Positions 39,999-48,681 of a stretch of DNA of 64,000 nucleotides are shown here, piece by piece. The notes below the pieces were generated by a model, which did no database searches, had not been told where the DNA came from, and worked only from the letters and a program-made list of their open reading frames with translations. The DNA comes from Paraburkholderia unamae (GTDB taxonomy: Bacteria; Pseudomonadota; Gammaproteobacteria; Burkholderiales; Burkholderiaceae). The stretch's first letter is position 1. The number at the start of each line of letters is the position of its first letter. The DNA lies in assembly GCF_003268775.1 (NCBI RefSeq), contig NZ_QLSU01000035.1:35874-99873 (forward strand). Reading direction: 5' to 3'. The translations under genes and the position numbers were made by a program.

Positions 39999-42314
39999 TC
40001 ATCGCGCCGCCGCGCGCCACATGCCCTCGTAAGCATGCTCCATGCCGCGCGCGAACCGCTCTCCGTCCATGAGCGGCGACCCCGCCACGCGCTCGCGCAG
40101 GGTCGCGCGCGGCCGCGCGAGCCGTGGCAGGTCGTTCGCGAGACTCCCCGCCATCGCCATTAAGGTCTCGTCGGAACCGGCGGCGAGATCGGTCAGGCCG
40201 AGATTCGCCAGTTGGCTCAGGCCCGCGGGCCCCGCCACCGTAGGCCCGACGCGCGTGACGACGGGCACGCCCATCCAGAGCGCGTCGAGCGACGTCGCAT
40301 GGCCGTTGTACGGCAACGTGTCGAGGGCGAGGTCGATCTCGTGATAGTTGCGCAAATACGCCTCGCGCGGCCTGAACGGCACGAAGCGCACGCGCGCCGG
40401 ATCGATGCCGGCGCGCACCAGCCGCTGCACAAGGCGCGCGGCGGGCAAGCGCTCGAAAACGCCGGCCCACATCGCCAGCGAGGCATCCGTGAGCTTGCAG
40501 GGGTTGTTCAGGCTGCCGAACGTGACGCTGCCCGCCGTCAAGGGCGGCAGCGGATTCACTTCGACATCCGGATCAAGCGGGTCGTAGCACCAGAACGTAT
40601 GCGGCAGGCGCCATGACTGCTCGCTGTAGTGACTGTCGTGCACGCCCGGATCGAGCCAGGGGTCGGTCAAGCGCCAATCCATCGCCCCGATTCCTGTCGT
40701 GCCGGGGTACGCCAACCACGCGACCTGTACCGGCGCCGGCTTGCGGGCGAACACCAGCGGCCGGCCATCGGACATGTGCATGGTGAGATCGGCGAGGATG
40801 TCGATGCCGTCCGCACGAATCCTGTCCGCCAGCGCCGCGTCGCTCAACGTGCGGACGTCGCGCCACTTTTCGACGTGCGCGGCGAGACGCGCAGTTGTCG
40901 CATCGGGCCTCACCACACTCGAATACGCATGGATTTCGAAGCGCGTGCGGTCGTGATGCGCGAGCAACGGCGTCATGAACAACGCCTGGCAATGCTCACG
41001 AAAATCGGCCGACACGTAGCCGATGCGCAACCGCCGTCCCTCGGCCCATTCTCCATGCGCGCGCGTGCGCTCCTGGCGCAGTGGCGCTTCGTGCTGCGCC
41101 GACCAGCGTCTTGCCTCGTCGAGGATCACATGCGGATCGGCGACCTGGAACGACAGGGCGTACAGGAGATTGCTGTGCGCGATGAGGTTGCCGGGTTCGC
41201 TCGTCACAGCACGGCGAAAGCACTCGATGCCCTCATCCAGATCCCCGCCGTCCTTGAGCACGTTGCCGAGGTTGTTGAGCGTGGCCGAGCGCGAGGGATC
41301 GAGTTCGAGGGCCTTGCGCAGCAGCGCTTGCGCCTCGTCGAGGCCGCCGAGCGTGCGCATCAGGTTGGCGGCGTTGTTGTACGCGTCGACGAAATCCGGC
41401 CGCACATGAATGGCCGTTTCGTACGCCTCCTGCGCGGCCCGGTGCTCGCCGAGATCGCGGCAAACGTTGCCCAGGTTGCAGGCCGCTTCCGCGTGCGCCG
41501 GGTCGAGCGCCAAAGCGCGGCGATATTGCGCCCCGGCGTCGCGCAAGCGGCCTTGCGCCTGAAGCGCGACGCCATAGTTGTACGCGGCAGGCGCGAGGTG
41601 AGGTTCGAGCACAATCGCGCGTTCGAGCAGGGACAACGCTTCGTCCAGTGGCCCGAGACGCGTGAGCAGCACGCCGAGATTGATCATCGCGACCGCCGTG
41701 CCGGGCGCGGCGGCCAGTGCGTCGCGCAGGCATGCCAGCGCCTCGTCCTCGCGCCCTTCTTCCTGCATCAGCGTGCCGAGGTTCGTGAGCGCGTTGGCGT
41801 CGCCCGGTTGCACGGCGAGTGCGCGGCGATATGCCGCCTCGCTTTCGCGCGGTTCGCCCAGCAGCCGCAGGCAATTGCCGAGGTTGTTCCAGGCGTCGCC
41901 GCGGTGCGCGTCGCGCAGCAGCGCCGCTCGCCATGCATCGGCCGCTTGCGCGAGCGCGCCGTGCGCCTGCCACGCCGAGGCGAACCCGCACCAAAGATCC
42001 GCGGACGATGGATCGTCTGCGAGCAGGCCGCGATAAATCGCCGCCGCTTCTTCGTGGCGGCCGGCCATCGTGTACGCCTGGCCCAGTGCTTCGCGGTAGC
42101 GCCGCTGGCCCGGTTCGATCGCGAGCGCACGCCGAAGCCACTCGATCGCGCCCGCCGCCGCGCCCTCCTGCAAGGCAATGACACCGAGGCGTAACATCGC
42201 CGCCCCGTGCGCGGCGTCGTCGGCAAGAAGTTGCGCGTACAACTGGCGCGCGCCCGGCAGGTCGCCGGCGACATGGCGCTCGCTCGCGCGCTCGAAGAGG
42301 GTTTCGTCTGGCAT
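39999..42314 (-). CDS. TPR protein with O-GlcNAc-transferase-like (GT41) catalytic domain
   Basis: A 771-residue cytoplasmic protein. Residues 1-390 are roughly eleven tetratricopeptide repeats (for example ALAQAADAWRAALLRDAHRG and LGNCLRLLGEPRESEAAYRR). The C-terminal half is a GT41 domain with LRIGYVSADFREHCQALFM, VQVAWLAYPGTTGIGAMDWRL and DTLPYNGHATSLDALWMGVPVVTRVG. It likely glycosylates proteins using a nucleotide sugar. Between FERLPAARL and VQRLVRAGIDPARVRF the sequence is about 13 residues shorter than I expect for the family, near the sugar-nucleotide site. I use the ATG at 42314 (MPDETLFERA); ATG 42356 is an alternative. Confidence 0.85.
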   Translation of the reverse strand: MPDETLFERASERHVAGDLPGARQLYAQLLADDAAHGAAMLRLGVIALQEGAAAGAIEWLRRALAIEPGQRRYREALGQAYTMAGRHEEAAAIYRGLLADDPSSADLWCGFASAWQAHGALAQAADAWRAALLRDAHRGDAWNNLGNCLRLLGEPRESEAAYRRALAVQPGDANALTNLGTLMQEEGREDEALACLRDALAAAPGTAVAMINLGVLLTRLGPLDEALSLLERAIVLEPHLAPAAYNYGVALQAQGRLRDAGAQYRRALALDPAHAEAACNLGNVCRDLGEHRAAQEAYETAIHVRPDFVDAYNNAANLMRTLGGLDEAQALLRKALELDPSRSATLNNLGNVLKDGGDLDEGIECFRRAVTSEPGNLIAHSNLLYALSFQVADPHVILDEARRWSAQHEAPLRQERTRAHGEWAEGRRLRIGYVSADFREHCQALFMTPLLAHHDRTRFEIHAYSSVVRPDATTARLAAHVEKWRDVRTLSDAALADRIRADGIDILADLTMHMSDGRPLVFARKPAPVQVAWLAYPGTTGIGAMDWRLTDPWLDPGVHDSHYSEQSWRLPHTFWCYDPLDPDVEVNPLPPLTAGSVTFGSLNNPCKLTDASLAMWAGVFERLPAARLVQRLVRAGIDPARVRFVPFRPREAYLRNYHEIDLALDTLPYNGHATSLDALWMGVPVVTRVGPTVAGPAGLSQLANLGLTDLAAGSDETLMAMAGSLANDLPRLARPRATLRERVAGSPLMDGERFARGMEHAYEGMWRAAAR

Positions 42315-42652
42315 GCGGTTTTGTCGTTGTTCGTGCCGTGACAGGCTGTCGCACATGTCTCGCCCCCGGTGCACGAGACTCCGCCAGGGATAGGGCTCAA
42401 CGCCCTTTCTTCATTTGCCGGTGTTCACCAGAACTTACCCGAAGATCGTTCGAAAACTTTCCGGCCAGGGCGACCAGAATTTGCGCATTCTCATCGCAGG
42501 CGAAACGGGTTTCCCTCACACTTGAAAGCCAGCCGCGAACGCACGGCGACACCGCGATGCGCAACGCATCCGGTCGCACGCCGCCACTCAACCATGCATG
42601 TGTCCAGAGCGAGCATGAAAGCGCTGACTCTGGATCGACAAGGAGCCCGACG
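42315..42652. other. Divergent intergenic region between GT41 gene and adhP
   Basis: About 340 bases holding the two divergent promoters. No gene is supported. A small AGGGC/GCCCT hairpin lies near 42391. I see no clear operator. Confidence 0.4.
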
Positions 42653-43681
42653 ATGAACAAGACGATGCAAGCAGCAGTAGTCCGCGCGTTTGGTCAACCC
42701 CTCGTTCTCGAGGAGGTGGCTGTCCCAACGCCCGGTCCGGGCGAACTGCTCGTGAAAATCGAGGCGTGCGGCGTTTGCCACACCGACCTGCACGCAGCCC
42801 ATGGCGACTGGCCGGTCAAGCCGCAGCCGCCGTTCATTCCCGGCCACGAAGGCGTGGGGTATGTGGTGGGCGTGGGCGCCGGCGTCAAGCACGTGAAGGA
42901 AGGCGACCGGGTGGGCATTCCGTGGCTCTACTCGGCGTGCGGCCATTGCGAGCATTGCCTCGGCGGCTGGGAAACGCTTTGCGAGCAACAGCAGAACACC
43001 GGCTACTCGGTCAACGGCGGCTTCGCCCAATACGCAAAGGCCGACGCGAACTATGTCGGCCTGTTGCCGAAGGGCGTCGATTTCATCGAGATCGCGCCCG
43101 TGCTTTGCGCCGGCGTGACGGTCTACAAGGGACTCAAGGTCACCGACACGCGCCCCGGCAACTGGGTCGTGATTTCCGGTGTGGGCGGGCTCGGCCACAT
43201 GGCCGTGCAATACGCGCGCGCAATGGGGCTCAATGTCGCGGCCGTCGATGTTGACGATGCGAAACTGGAACTCGCGAAGCGGCTCGGCGCGACCGTCACG
43301 GTCAACGCGAAAACCACCGACCCCGCCGCGTATCTGAAGAAGGAAATCGGCGGCGCGCATGGCGTGCTCGTCACCGCCGTTTCGCCCATTGCGTTCTCAC
43401 AGGCGCTCGGTATGGTGCGCCGGGGCGGCACGGTGTCGCTCAACGGCCTGCCGCCCGGCGACTTCCCGCTGCCGATCTTCGACATGGTGCTGGGCGGCGT
43501 CACGGTGCGCGGCTCGATCGTCGGCACACGCCTCGACCTCGAAGAGTCGCTGATCTTCGCGCAGGAAGGCAAGGTCAAGGCAACCGTTTCCACCGACAAG
43601 CTGGAGAACATCAACGACGTGTTCGCGCGCATGGAGCGCGGTGCAATTGAAGGCCGCGTCGTGCTCGATTTCGCGAGCTAA
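42653..43681 (+). CDS. adhP: Zinc-dependent alcohol dehydrogenase, AdhP type
   Basis: A 342-residue cytoplasmic medium-chain dehydrogenase that interconverts alcohols and aldehydes with NAD. Catalytic zinc residues Cys42 (CGVCHTDLH) and His65-Glu66 (PGHEGVG), the structural zinc cysteines in CGHCEHCLGGWETLC (96-110), and the Rossmann GVGGLGHMAVQYA (about 178-190) are all present. Sequence detail (WLYSACGHCEHCLGGWE) matches the propanol-preferring AdhP group. AGGAG lies 7 bases before the ATG at 42653; a longer start at 42338 is rejected because it adds a non-homologous leader. A shared terminator follows. Confidence 0.95.
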   Translation: MNKTMQAAVVRAFGQPLVLEEVAVPTPGPGELLVKIEACGVCHTDLHAAHGDWPVKPQPPFIPGHEGVGYVVGVGAGVKHVKEGDRVGIPWLYSACGHCEHCLGGWETLCEQQQNTGYSVNGGFAQYAKADANYVGLLPKGVDFIEIAPVLCAGVTVYKGLKVTDTRPGNWVVISGVGGLGHMAVQYARAMGLNVAAVDVDDAKLELAKRLGATVTVNAKTTDPAAYLKKEIGGAHGVLVTAVSPIAFSQALGMVRRGGTVSLNGLPPGDFPLPIFDMVLGGVTVRGSIVGTRLDLEESLIFAQEGKVKATVSTDKLENINDVFARMERGAIEGRVVLDFAS

Positions 43682-43699
43682 GCGGCGCGCGATGTAAAA

Positions 43700-43729
43700 G
43701 CAGGACGCCGCGGCGAAGCGGCGTCCTGC
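43700..43729. terminator. Bidirectional hairpin between adhP and ABM monooxygenase
   Basis: A perfect 12-bp stem GCAGGACGCCGC / GCGGCGTCCTGC with a 6-base loop. The minus strand continues TTTTACATC, so it best terminates the minus-strand operon. It also follows adhP by 18 bases. Confidence 0.7.
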
Positions 43730-43765
43730 GCCGGCCGGCATGCCGGCCAGCACGCAAACGCGGTT

Positions 43766-44065
43766 TCAGTCCGCGACATCCACGCCAGAGAGCACCTTCA
43801 CTTCTGGCGGCTCGGTCACCCACGCACCGATCTTCGCGCGATACGTAATGAAGTGCGCGCTGTCGCGATGCGCCTGCACAGCGGCCTCGTCGACATAGGC
43901 TTCGTACAGATGGAATCCCGGTGCGCCATCGGCGCGGCGCAGCAGGTCGTAGCGCAGATTGCCCGGCTCCTTGCGCGTGTGCGAAACCATCTCGCGCATC
44001 AGCGCTTCGACTTCGGCGACATGCCCGGCCTTGGGCGTGAGGCTCGCGAACACATAGACGGTCAT
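43766..44065 (-). CDS. Antibiotic-biosynthesis-monooxygenase (ABM/YgiN-like) domain protein
   Basis: A 99-residue dimeric ferredoxin-like protein. TVYVFASLTPKAGHVAEVEA, the RYDLLRRADGAPGFHLYEAY core and HRDSAHFITY are typical of the ABM/quinol monooxygenase family (YgiN-like), which acts on quinols. GAGGG precedes the ATG at 44065 by 7 bases; a longer frame lacks homology. The old yellow enzyme gene ends 52 bases upstream, so the two are likely co-transcribed in a stress operon. Confidence 0.88.
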   Translation of the reverse strand: MTVYVFASLTPKAGHVAEVEALMREMVSHTRKEPGNLRYDLLRRADGAPGFHLYEAYVDEAAVQAHRDSAHFITYRAKIGAWVTEPPEVKVLSGVDVAD

Positions 44066-44117
44066 CGGGATTCCCTCATCGTCAGCGGTTTTGCCGATCG
44101 GCAACATTCGGCGTGTT

Positions 44118-45215
44118 TCAGCCGACCTTGTAGCGTTCGAGCCAGTGCGCGTACGGCGCGGGCAAGGTCCACGCCGCACGCTCGACGCCCAGTTCCTGGG
44201 CCGCGAAGTACGGCCAGTGCGGATTCGCGAGATGCGCGCGGCCCACCATCACGAGGTCGAGCTGCTCTTTCGCCACCGAGCGCTCGGCCAGTTCCGGCGT
44301 GCCGATGCCCCACGCCGACGACACCGGCAGCCCGGCCGCGCGGCGCACCTTTTGCGCGATCGGCGCGAGGAACGCGGGCGCCCACGGAATCTGCGCGGTG
44401 GGCGTCGAGAAACCCACGCTCACGCCCAGCATGTCGAGCCCTTCGCGTTTGAAGCCTTTCGCGAGTTCGATCGATTCGGCGAGCGTTTCCTCGTCGCGTC
44501 CATCGTATTCGATCACGCCGAAACGCGCGGTCAGCGGCAGGTGTTCCGGCCAGACCTTGCGCACCGCGGCCAGCGTTTCCAGCAGGAAACGGCTGCGGTT
44601 TTCGAGGCTGCCGCCGTAGGCGTCGTCACGCTGGTTCGAATGCGTCGAGAAGAAGCTCTGGCCGAGATAGCCGTGCGCAAAATGCAGTTCGAGCCATTCG
44701 AAGCCCGCGTCGAGCGCGCGCTTCGCGGCCGCCACGAAGTCTTCGCGCACGCGCGCGATGTCATCGAGCGTCATGGCTTTCGGCACCTTCGGCAGATGCG
44801 CGCCGAACTCGATCGCCGAAGGCGCGATGGTCTGCCAGCCGCGCGCGTCGCCTTCGGGAATATGGTCGTCGCCTTCCCACGGACGGTTCGCGCTCGCCTT
44901 GCGGCCCGCGTGCGCAATCTGGATGCCGGGCACCGCGCCCGCCGCCTTGATCGCGGCGACGGTGGGCTTGAACGCCTCGGCCTGCGCGTCGTTCCACAGC
45001 CCCGCGCAAGCGGGCGTGATGCGGCCTTCGGGCGAAACCGCCGTGGCCTCGACGATCACGAGCCCCGCGCCGCCGCGCGCGATCTGCGCATAGTGCACGT
45101 GGTGCCAGTCGTTGATCACGCCGTCGACGGCCATGTACTGGCACATCGGCGGCACGGCGATGCGGTTGCGCAGGGACACACCCTTGAGCTTGAACGGTTC
45201 AAACAATGCGGACAT
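44118..45215 (-). CDS. Old yellow enzyme, NADH:flavin oxidoreductase (YqjM/NamA type)
   Basis: A 365-residue FMN enzyme of TIM-barrel fold that reduces activated C=C bonds of electrophiles such as enones and nitroesters. It is the thermophilic-like/YqjM subgroup: Cys25 and Tyr27 in VPPMCQYM, substrate-binding His in IQIAHAGRKAS, and FAHGYLGQSFFSTHSNQRDD followed by YGGSLENRSRFLLET. The C-terminal phosphate site SAWGIGTPE and VGRAHLANPHWP is intact. It lies between a DJ-1 protein and an ABM protein on the same strand, the setting of an electrophile-detoxification operon. Confidence 0.95.
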   Translation of the reverse strand: MSALFEPFKLKGVSLRNRIAVPPMCQYMAVDGVINDWHHVHYAQIARGGAGLVIVEATAVSPEGRITPACAGLWNDAQAEAFKPTVAAIKAAGAVPGIQIAHAGRKASANRPWEGDDHIPEGDARGWQTIAPSAIEFGAHLPKVPKAMTLDDIARVREDFVAAAKRALDAGFEWLELHFAHGYLGQSFFSTHSNQRDDAYGGSLENRSRFLLETLAAVRKVWPEHLPLTARFGVIEYDGRDEETLAESIELAKGFKREGLDMLGVSVGFSTPTAQIPWAPAFLAPIAQKVRRAAGLPVSSAWGIGTPELAERSVAKEQLDLVMVGRAHLANPHWPYFAAQELGVERAAWTLPAPYAHWLERYKVG

Positions 45216-45423
45216 CTACAGCACTCCTTTCTGGCGCATGTCGCGCTGCGCGCGGCCTGCGCCGGTTGGCGAAAACGGGATTTCCTCGCGGCCACACACA
45301 GCCGCGCAGCCGCTGCGAGCGGCGCTCGCAGCGTTGCCGAAAGGAAAAGGAAATAGGGACTGCGGGCGGGCAAACGTACGTGACGCGCGCTTGCCCGCGT
45401 TGCGGTGCGGATCGGCGGCGCGA

Positions 45424-46107
45424 TCAGCCTTGGCGCAGCGCCGCGAGCAGGGCCTCGGCAACCGGCTCCGACGACGCCGGGTTCTGCCCGGTGATGAGCA
45501 GCCCGTCGGTGACCACGTGCGGCTGCCAGTCGGCGACCTTGGAGTACTGGCCGCCGCTCGCCTTCAACATGTCCTCGACGAGGAACGGCACGACGTCGGT
45601 CAACTGCACGGCCGCTTCTTCGTCATTCGAAAAACCGGTGACCGACTTGCCCGCCACGAGCGGCTTGCCGTCTGCCCCCTTCACGTGACGCAGCACGCCC
45701 GGTGCATGGCAAACGGCAGCGACGGGCTTGCCCGCCGCAATCGTCTTTTCGATCAGCGCAATCGAAACGGGGTCTTCGGCCAGATCCCACAGCGGGCCGT
45801 GGCCGCCGGGGTAGAACACGGCGTCGAACGCGCTCGCGTCGATGTCGGCAAGACGTTTCGTATTGGCAAGCACCGCCTGTGCATCCTTGTCGGATGCGAA
45901 ACGGCGCGTCGCGTCGGTTTGCGCCGAAGGGTCGCTGCTCTTCGGATCGAGCGGCGGCTGGCCGCCCTTGGGCGAAGCGAGCGTGAGGTCCGCGCCGGCG
46001 TCGCGCAGCGCGTAATACGGCGCGGCGAACTCCTCCAGCCAGAAGCCCGTTTTCTTGCCCGTGTTGCCGAGGTCTTCGTGCGAGGTCAAAACGATCAGTA
46101 CCTTCAT
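45424..46107 (-). CDS. DJ-1/PfpI family protein (glyoxalase III/Hsp31-like)
   Basis: A 227-residue cysteine-dependent protein. The nucleophile is Cys133 in AAVCHAPGVL, with the partner Glu in LEEFAAPY and the loop YPGGHGPLWDL (about 99-109) as in Hsp31/YDR533C-type glyoxalase III proteins. The start at 46107 follows AAGGA by about 7 bases. It would convert methylglyoxal or protect proteins from glycation. A TetR operator at 46180 lies 73 bases upstream, placing the gene and probably the operon under the adjacent TetR regulator. Confidence 0.9.
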   Translation of the reverse strand: MKVLIVLTSHEDLGNTGKKTGFWLEEFAAPYYALRDAGADLTLASPKGGQPPLDPKSSDPSAQTDATRRFASDKDAQAVLANTKRLADIDASAFDAVFYPGGHGPLWDLAEDPVSIALIEKTIAAGKPVAAVCHAPGVLRHVKGADGKPLVAGKSVTGFSNDEEAAVQLTDVVPFLVEDMLKASGGQYSKVADWQPHVVTDGLLITGQNPASSEPVAEALLAALRQG

Positions 46108-46179
46108 CGGCGTTCCTTTATCGGTGAGGTTCGGGTGCTCGCGCACCCCGTGAAAACCGGTCCTGGCCGCATCGGCTAT

Positions 46180-46194
46180 TAGACCGGTCGTCTA
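46180..46194. promoter_or_regulatory. TetR operator copy 1 (DJ-1/OYE promoter)
   Basis: TAGACCGGTCGTCTA: TAGAC/GTCTA arms with a 5-base centre. It lies 73 bases upstream of the DJ-1 start on the minus strand and matches the second copy at 46891 in 14 of 15 positions. The repetition in two promoters around a tetR gene makes operator function very likely. Confidence 0.8.
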
Positions 46195-46264
46195 GTAGAA
46201 TCACACAATGCGCGGCGCTCGCGGCCAGACTTCGGGGCCGCTCCCGCTGCTGCTTCGCGTTCGA

Positions 46265-46867
46265 TCAGTTGCCCGGAGGCAGGTTCAACAAGATTCGCGT
46301 GGTCGTCATCGCCGAGTCGAGCGGCTTGCGGTCACGATGGATTTTTTCGAGCAGCGTGGCGCCCAGCCACAGTTCGTAGAGCGTCACCGCCGTGGTCGCC
46401 GCGTCGCTCACGCTCGCGAGCGAACCATCGGCGCGACCTTCCTCGATGCACGCGGCAATGCGCGTGATGATCGCGTCCGTGCCGCGCCGCAGAACCTCGC
46501 GCATCGCCTCGGAAAGGTCGCTCACCTCCGCGCCCAGCTTCACCGCGAGACACTTGCCTACGGGGTCGTCGGCGCACTGGATCTGGCGCCATTCGTCCCA
46601 GTAGCGCATCAGTTTCGCGGCGGCCGTGCCCGGTTGCCGCACCAGCAGTTCGTCGAGGCGCTCCGCGTACTCAGCGAAATACGATGTGAGCAACGCCTCG
46701 CCGAACGCTTCCTTCGAACCGAAATAGTGATAGAACGAACCCTTCGGGACGCCGGCCGCCGCGAGGATCTCGTTGAGTCCGACTGCCGAGAAGCCCTTGC
46801 CCAGCAAGATGGGCATGGCGGTATCGAGGATGTGTTGCCGTACTTCGACGGCGGCCGTTGCATTCAT
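46265..46867 (-). CDS. TetR-family repressor (NemR-like)
   Basis: A 200-residue all-helical repressor. The N-terminal HTH reads ILLGKGFSAVGLNEILAAAG followed by VPKGSFYHYFGSKEAF, residues about 19-55. The C-terminal ligand-binding domain contains cysteines (CADDPVGKCLAV, AACIEEG) that could sense electrophiles as in NemR. The ATG at 46867 is chosen because HTH spacing fits and an operator lies 24 bases upstream. Neighbouring genes (DJ-1, old yellow enzyme, ABM) resemble a NemR regulon. Effector identity is inference. Confidence 0.87.
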   Translation of the reverse strand: MNATAAVEVRQHILDTAMPILLGKGFSAVGLNEILAAAGVPKGSFYHYFGSKEAFGEALLTSYFAEYAERLDELLVRQPGTAAAKLMRYWDEWRQIQCADDPVGKCLAVKLGAEVSDLSEAMREVLRRGTDAIITRIAACIEEGRADGSLASVSDAATTAVTLYELWLGATLLEKIHRDRKPLDSAMTTTRILLNLPPGN

Positions 46868-46890
46868 GGGGTGGCATGTTACAGACCAAT

Positions 46891-46905
46891 TAGACCAGTC
46901 GTCTA
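46891..46905. promoter_or_regulatory. TetR operator copy 2 (tetR / SGNH hydrolase promoter)
   Basis: TAGACCAGTCGTCTA, one base different from copy 1. It lies 24 bases before the tetR start on the minus strand, fitting autorepression, and 92 bases before the SGNH hydrolase on the plus strand, which may also be controlled. Confidence 0.8.
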
Positions 46906-46996
46906 GTAATCTCCCATGCTGAGTAGTGGCATTGCAGTCCGGCCGGAGTTTCACATCGGCAACTCCGCAACCTCACCCCATTCGAGAGAGGCAACC

Positions 46997-47647
46997 ATGA
47001 CGTCACGCACCCTGCTCTGTTACGGCGATTCCAATACGCACGGCACGAAGCCGTTGACCGTACCCGGCGTATCCGAGCGATTCGGCCCCGCCGACCGCTG
47101 GCCCGGCGTGCTGCGCGAGCATCTCGGGCCGGGTTGGACCGTCATCGAGGAAGGCTTGCCCGCGCGCACCACGGTTCACGACGATCCCATCGAAGGCCGG
47201 CACAAGAACGGGCACGCCTATCTGCGCCCTTGCCTCGAAAGCCAGTTGCCGGTGGACGTGGTCGTGCTGATGCTCGGCACCAACGACCTCAAGACGCGCT
47301 TTTCCGTCACGCCCACCGACATCGCGAACTCGGTGGACGTGCTGCTCGAAACGCTCGTGGCGTGCCGTGCGGGCCCCGGCGGCTCGACGCCGCATGTGCT
47401 GCTGATGTCGCCTGTGCCGATCGAGGAGATCGGCTTTCTCGGAGATATCTTTGCGGGCGGCGCGGCCAAGTCGCGCCTGCTCGCCCCGCTCTATGAGCGC
47501 GTGGCCGTGAAGTACGGCTCGGCGTTTCTCGATGCGGGCGAGTTCGCCGCGGTCAGCCCCACGGACGGCATTCACTACGAAGCCTCGCAACACCATCGGC
47601 TCGGCAAGGCCGTCGCCGAAGTCGTGCGCCAACGCTTTGGAGCCTGA
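46997..47647 (+). CDS. SGNH/GDSL-type hydrolase (arylesterase-like)
   Basis: A 216-residue esterase of the SGNH fold. Block I GDSNTHG (residues 10-16) holds the nucleophilic Ser, block III is LMLGTNDLK with Asn, and block V is DGIHYEASQHH with the Asp/His pair. No signal peptide, so probably cytoplasmic; this matches the family of aryl esterases/acyl-transferases related to Mycobacterium smegmatis AcT. GAGAGGC precedes the ATG at 46997. It is divergent from tetR and shares its operator region. Confidence 0.92.
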   Translation: MTSRTLLCYGDSNTHGTKPLTVPGVSERFGPADRWPGVLREHLGPGWTVIEEGLPARTTVHDDPIEGRHKNGHAYLRPCLESQLPVDVVVLMLGTNDLKTRFSVTPTDIANSVDVLLETLVACRAGPGGSTPHVLLMSPVPIEEIGFLGDIFAGGAAKSRLLAPLYERVAVKYGSAFLDAGEFAAVSPTDGIHYEASQHHRLGKAVAEVVRQRFGA

Positions 47648-47676
47648 GTCGCAAGCCTGAGCCGCAAAAAAGAAAA

Positions 47677-47705
47677 ACGCCGCCGGCCCGAAGGCTCGGC
47701 GGCGT
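47677..47705. terminator. Bidirectional terminator between SGNH hydrolase and cyoD
   Basis: A 9-bp stem ACGCCGCCG / CGGCGGCGT with an 11-base loop, A5 on the left and TTT on the right. It ends both the plus-strand hydrolase and the minus-strand cyo operon. Confidence 0.7.
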
Positions 47706-47739
47706 TTGCCGAAACGTTGCCGTTAGCGGCGCGATGCGC

Positions 47740-48069
47740 TTAACGCGACATCATGTTCATGCTGACGTTGTGCATGACCCACAGCGTACCGACCACGACA
47801 ATCAACACGGTCAACACGGTGAAGCCAAACGCGGTCACGTTCCAGCGCTGACCCGACGACGTGTTCATGTGCAGGAAGAACACGAGGTGAACCACGATCT
47901 GCACCACGGCCAGCGCGGCGAGGCCGAGCAGCGCGGTTTCGCGCGGGAAGCCGCCGTGCAGCACGAGCCAGAACGAAGCGGCCGTGAGCACCACCGCCAG
48001 GACGAAACCGGCCACGTAGCTGCCTACGCTGCCATGGCTTTCTTCTTCATGGATGGAATGAGCACTCAT
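47740..48069 (-). CDS. cyoD: Cytochrome bo3 ubiquinol oxidase subunit IV
   Basis: A 109-residue membrane protein with three helices (about 17-37, 45-65, 80-103), including LVFFLHMNTSSGQRWN typical of CyoD. It is a non-catalytic subunit that helps assemble the copper site of the bo3 oxidase. The ATG directly abuts the cyoC stop (no gap), so translation is coupled. It is the last gene of cyoABCD; a terminator follows at 47677. Confidence 0.96.
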   Translation of the reverse strand: MSAHSIHEEESHGSVGSYVAGFVLAVVLTAASFWLVLHGGFPRETALLGLAALAVVQIVVHLVFFLHMNTSSGQRWNVTAFGFTVLTVLIVVVGTLWVMHNVSMNMMSR

Positions 48070-48681
48070 TTAGATCACGCTCGCAAGATAAACAAAGGAG
48101 AACACGCAGATCCAGACGATGTCCAGAAAGTGCCAGAAAAGGCTCAGGCACGTCAGGCGGCGGATTTCGCGCTCGCCCAGCGTCGGCGCCTTCACGGCCT
48201 GAACCATCAGGACGATCATCCAGATCATGCCCATCGTCACGTGGATACCGTGGGTGGCAACCAGCGTGAAGAACGACGACAGGAACGCGCTGCGTTGCGG
48301 GCCGTTGCCCTCGGCGATCATGTTCGCGAACTCATGCAGTTCGAAGTACAGGAACGTCGCGCCCAGCAGGAAGGTGATCGCCAGCCAGAACAGCACTTGA
48401 CCCTTGCGCTGCTTGTGCGCGCCGATCATCGCGAAGCCGTACGTGATGGACGACAGCAGCAGCACTGCCGTTTCCATCGCGACGCCATTGATGTCGAACA
48501 GGTCCTTGCCCGTCGGGCCGCCTGCGAACTGGTTCTGCATGACGGCGAACACTGCGAACAGCGAGCCGAACAGAATACAGTCCGTCATCAGGTACAGCCA
48601 GAAGCCGAACACCGAGTGTGACGGCGGGTGATCGTGGTGATCGTGCTCCGCGAGTGCGGCCGCACTTGTTTTCGTCAACAT
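48070..48681 (-). CDS. cyoC: Cytochrome bo3 ubiquinol oxidase subunit III
   Basis: A 203-residue five-helix membrane protein. FGFWLYLMTDCILFGSLFAV, FLYFELHEFANMI, ATHGIHVTMGMIWMIV and LFWHFLDIVWICVFSFVYL are the standard CyoC landmarks. The N-terminus is His-rich (AEHDHHDHPPSH). Its ATG shares the A of the cyoB stop (TGATG). It is a structural subunit without redox centres, required for stability of the proton-pumping oxidase. Confidence 0.97.
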   Translation of the reverse strand: MLTKTSAAALAEHDHHDHPPSHSVFGFWLYLMTDCILFGSLFAVFAVMQNQFAGGPTGKDLFDINGVAMETAVLLLSSITYGFAMIGAHKQRKGQVLFWLAITFLLGATFLYFELHEFANMIAEGNGPQRSAFLSSFFTLVATHGIHVTMGMIWMIVLMVQAVKAPTLGEREIRRLTCLSLFWHFLDIVWICVFSFVYLASVI

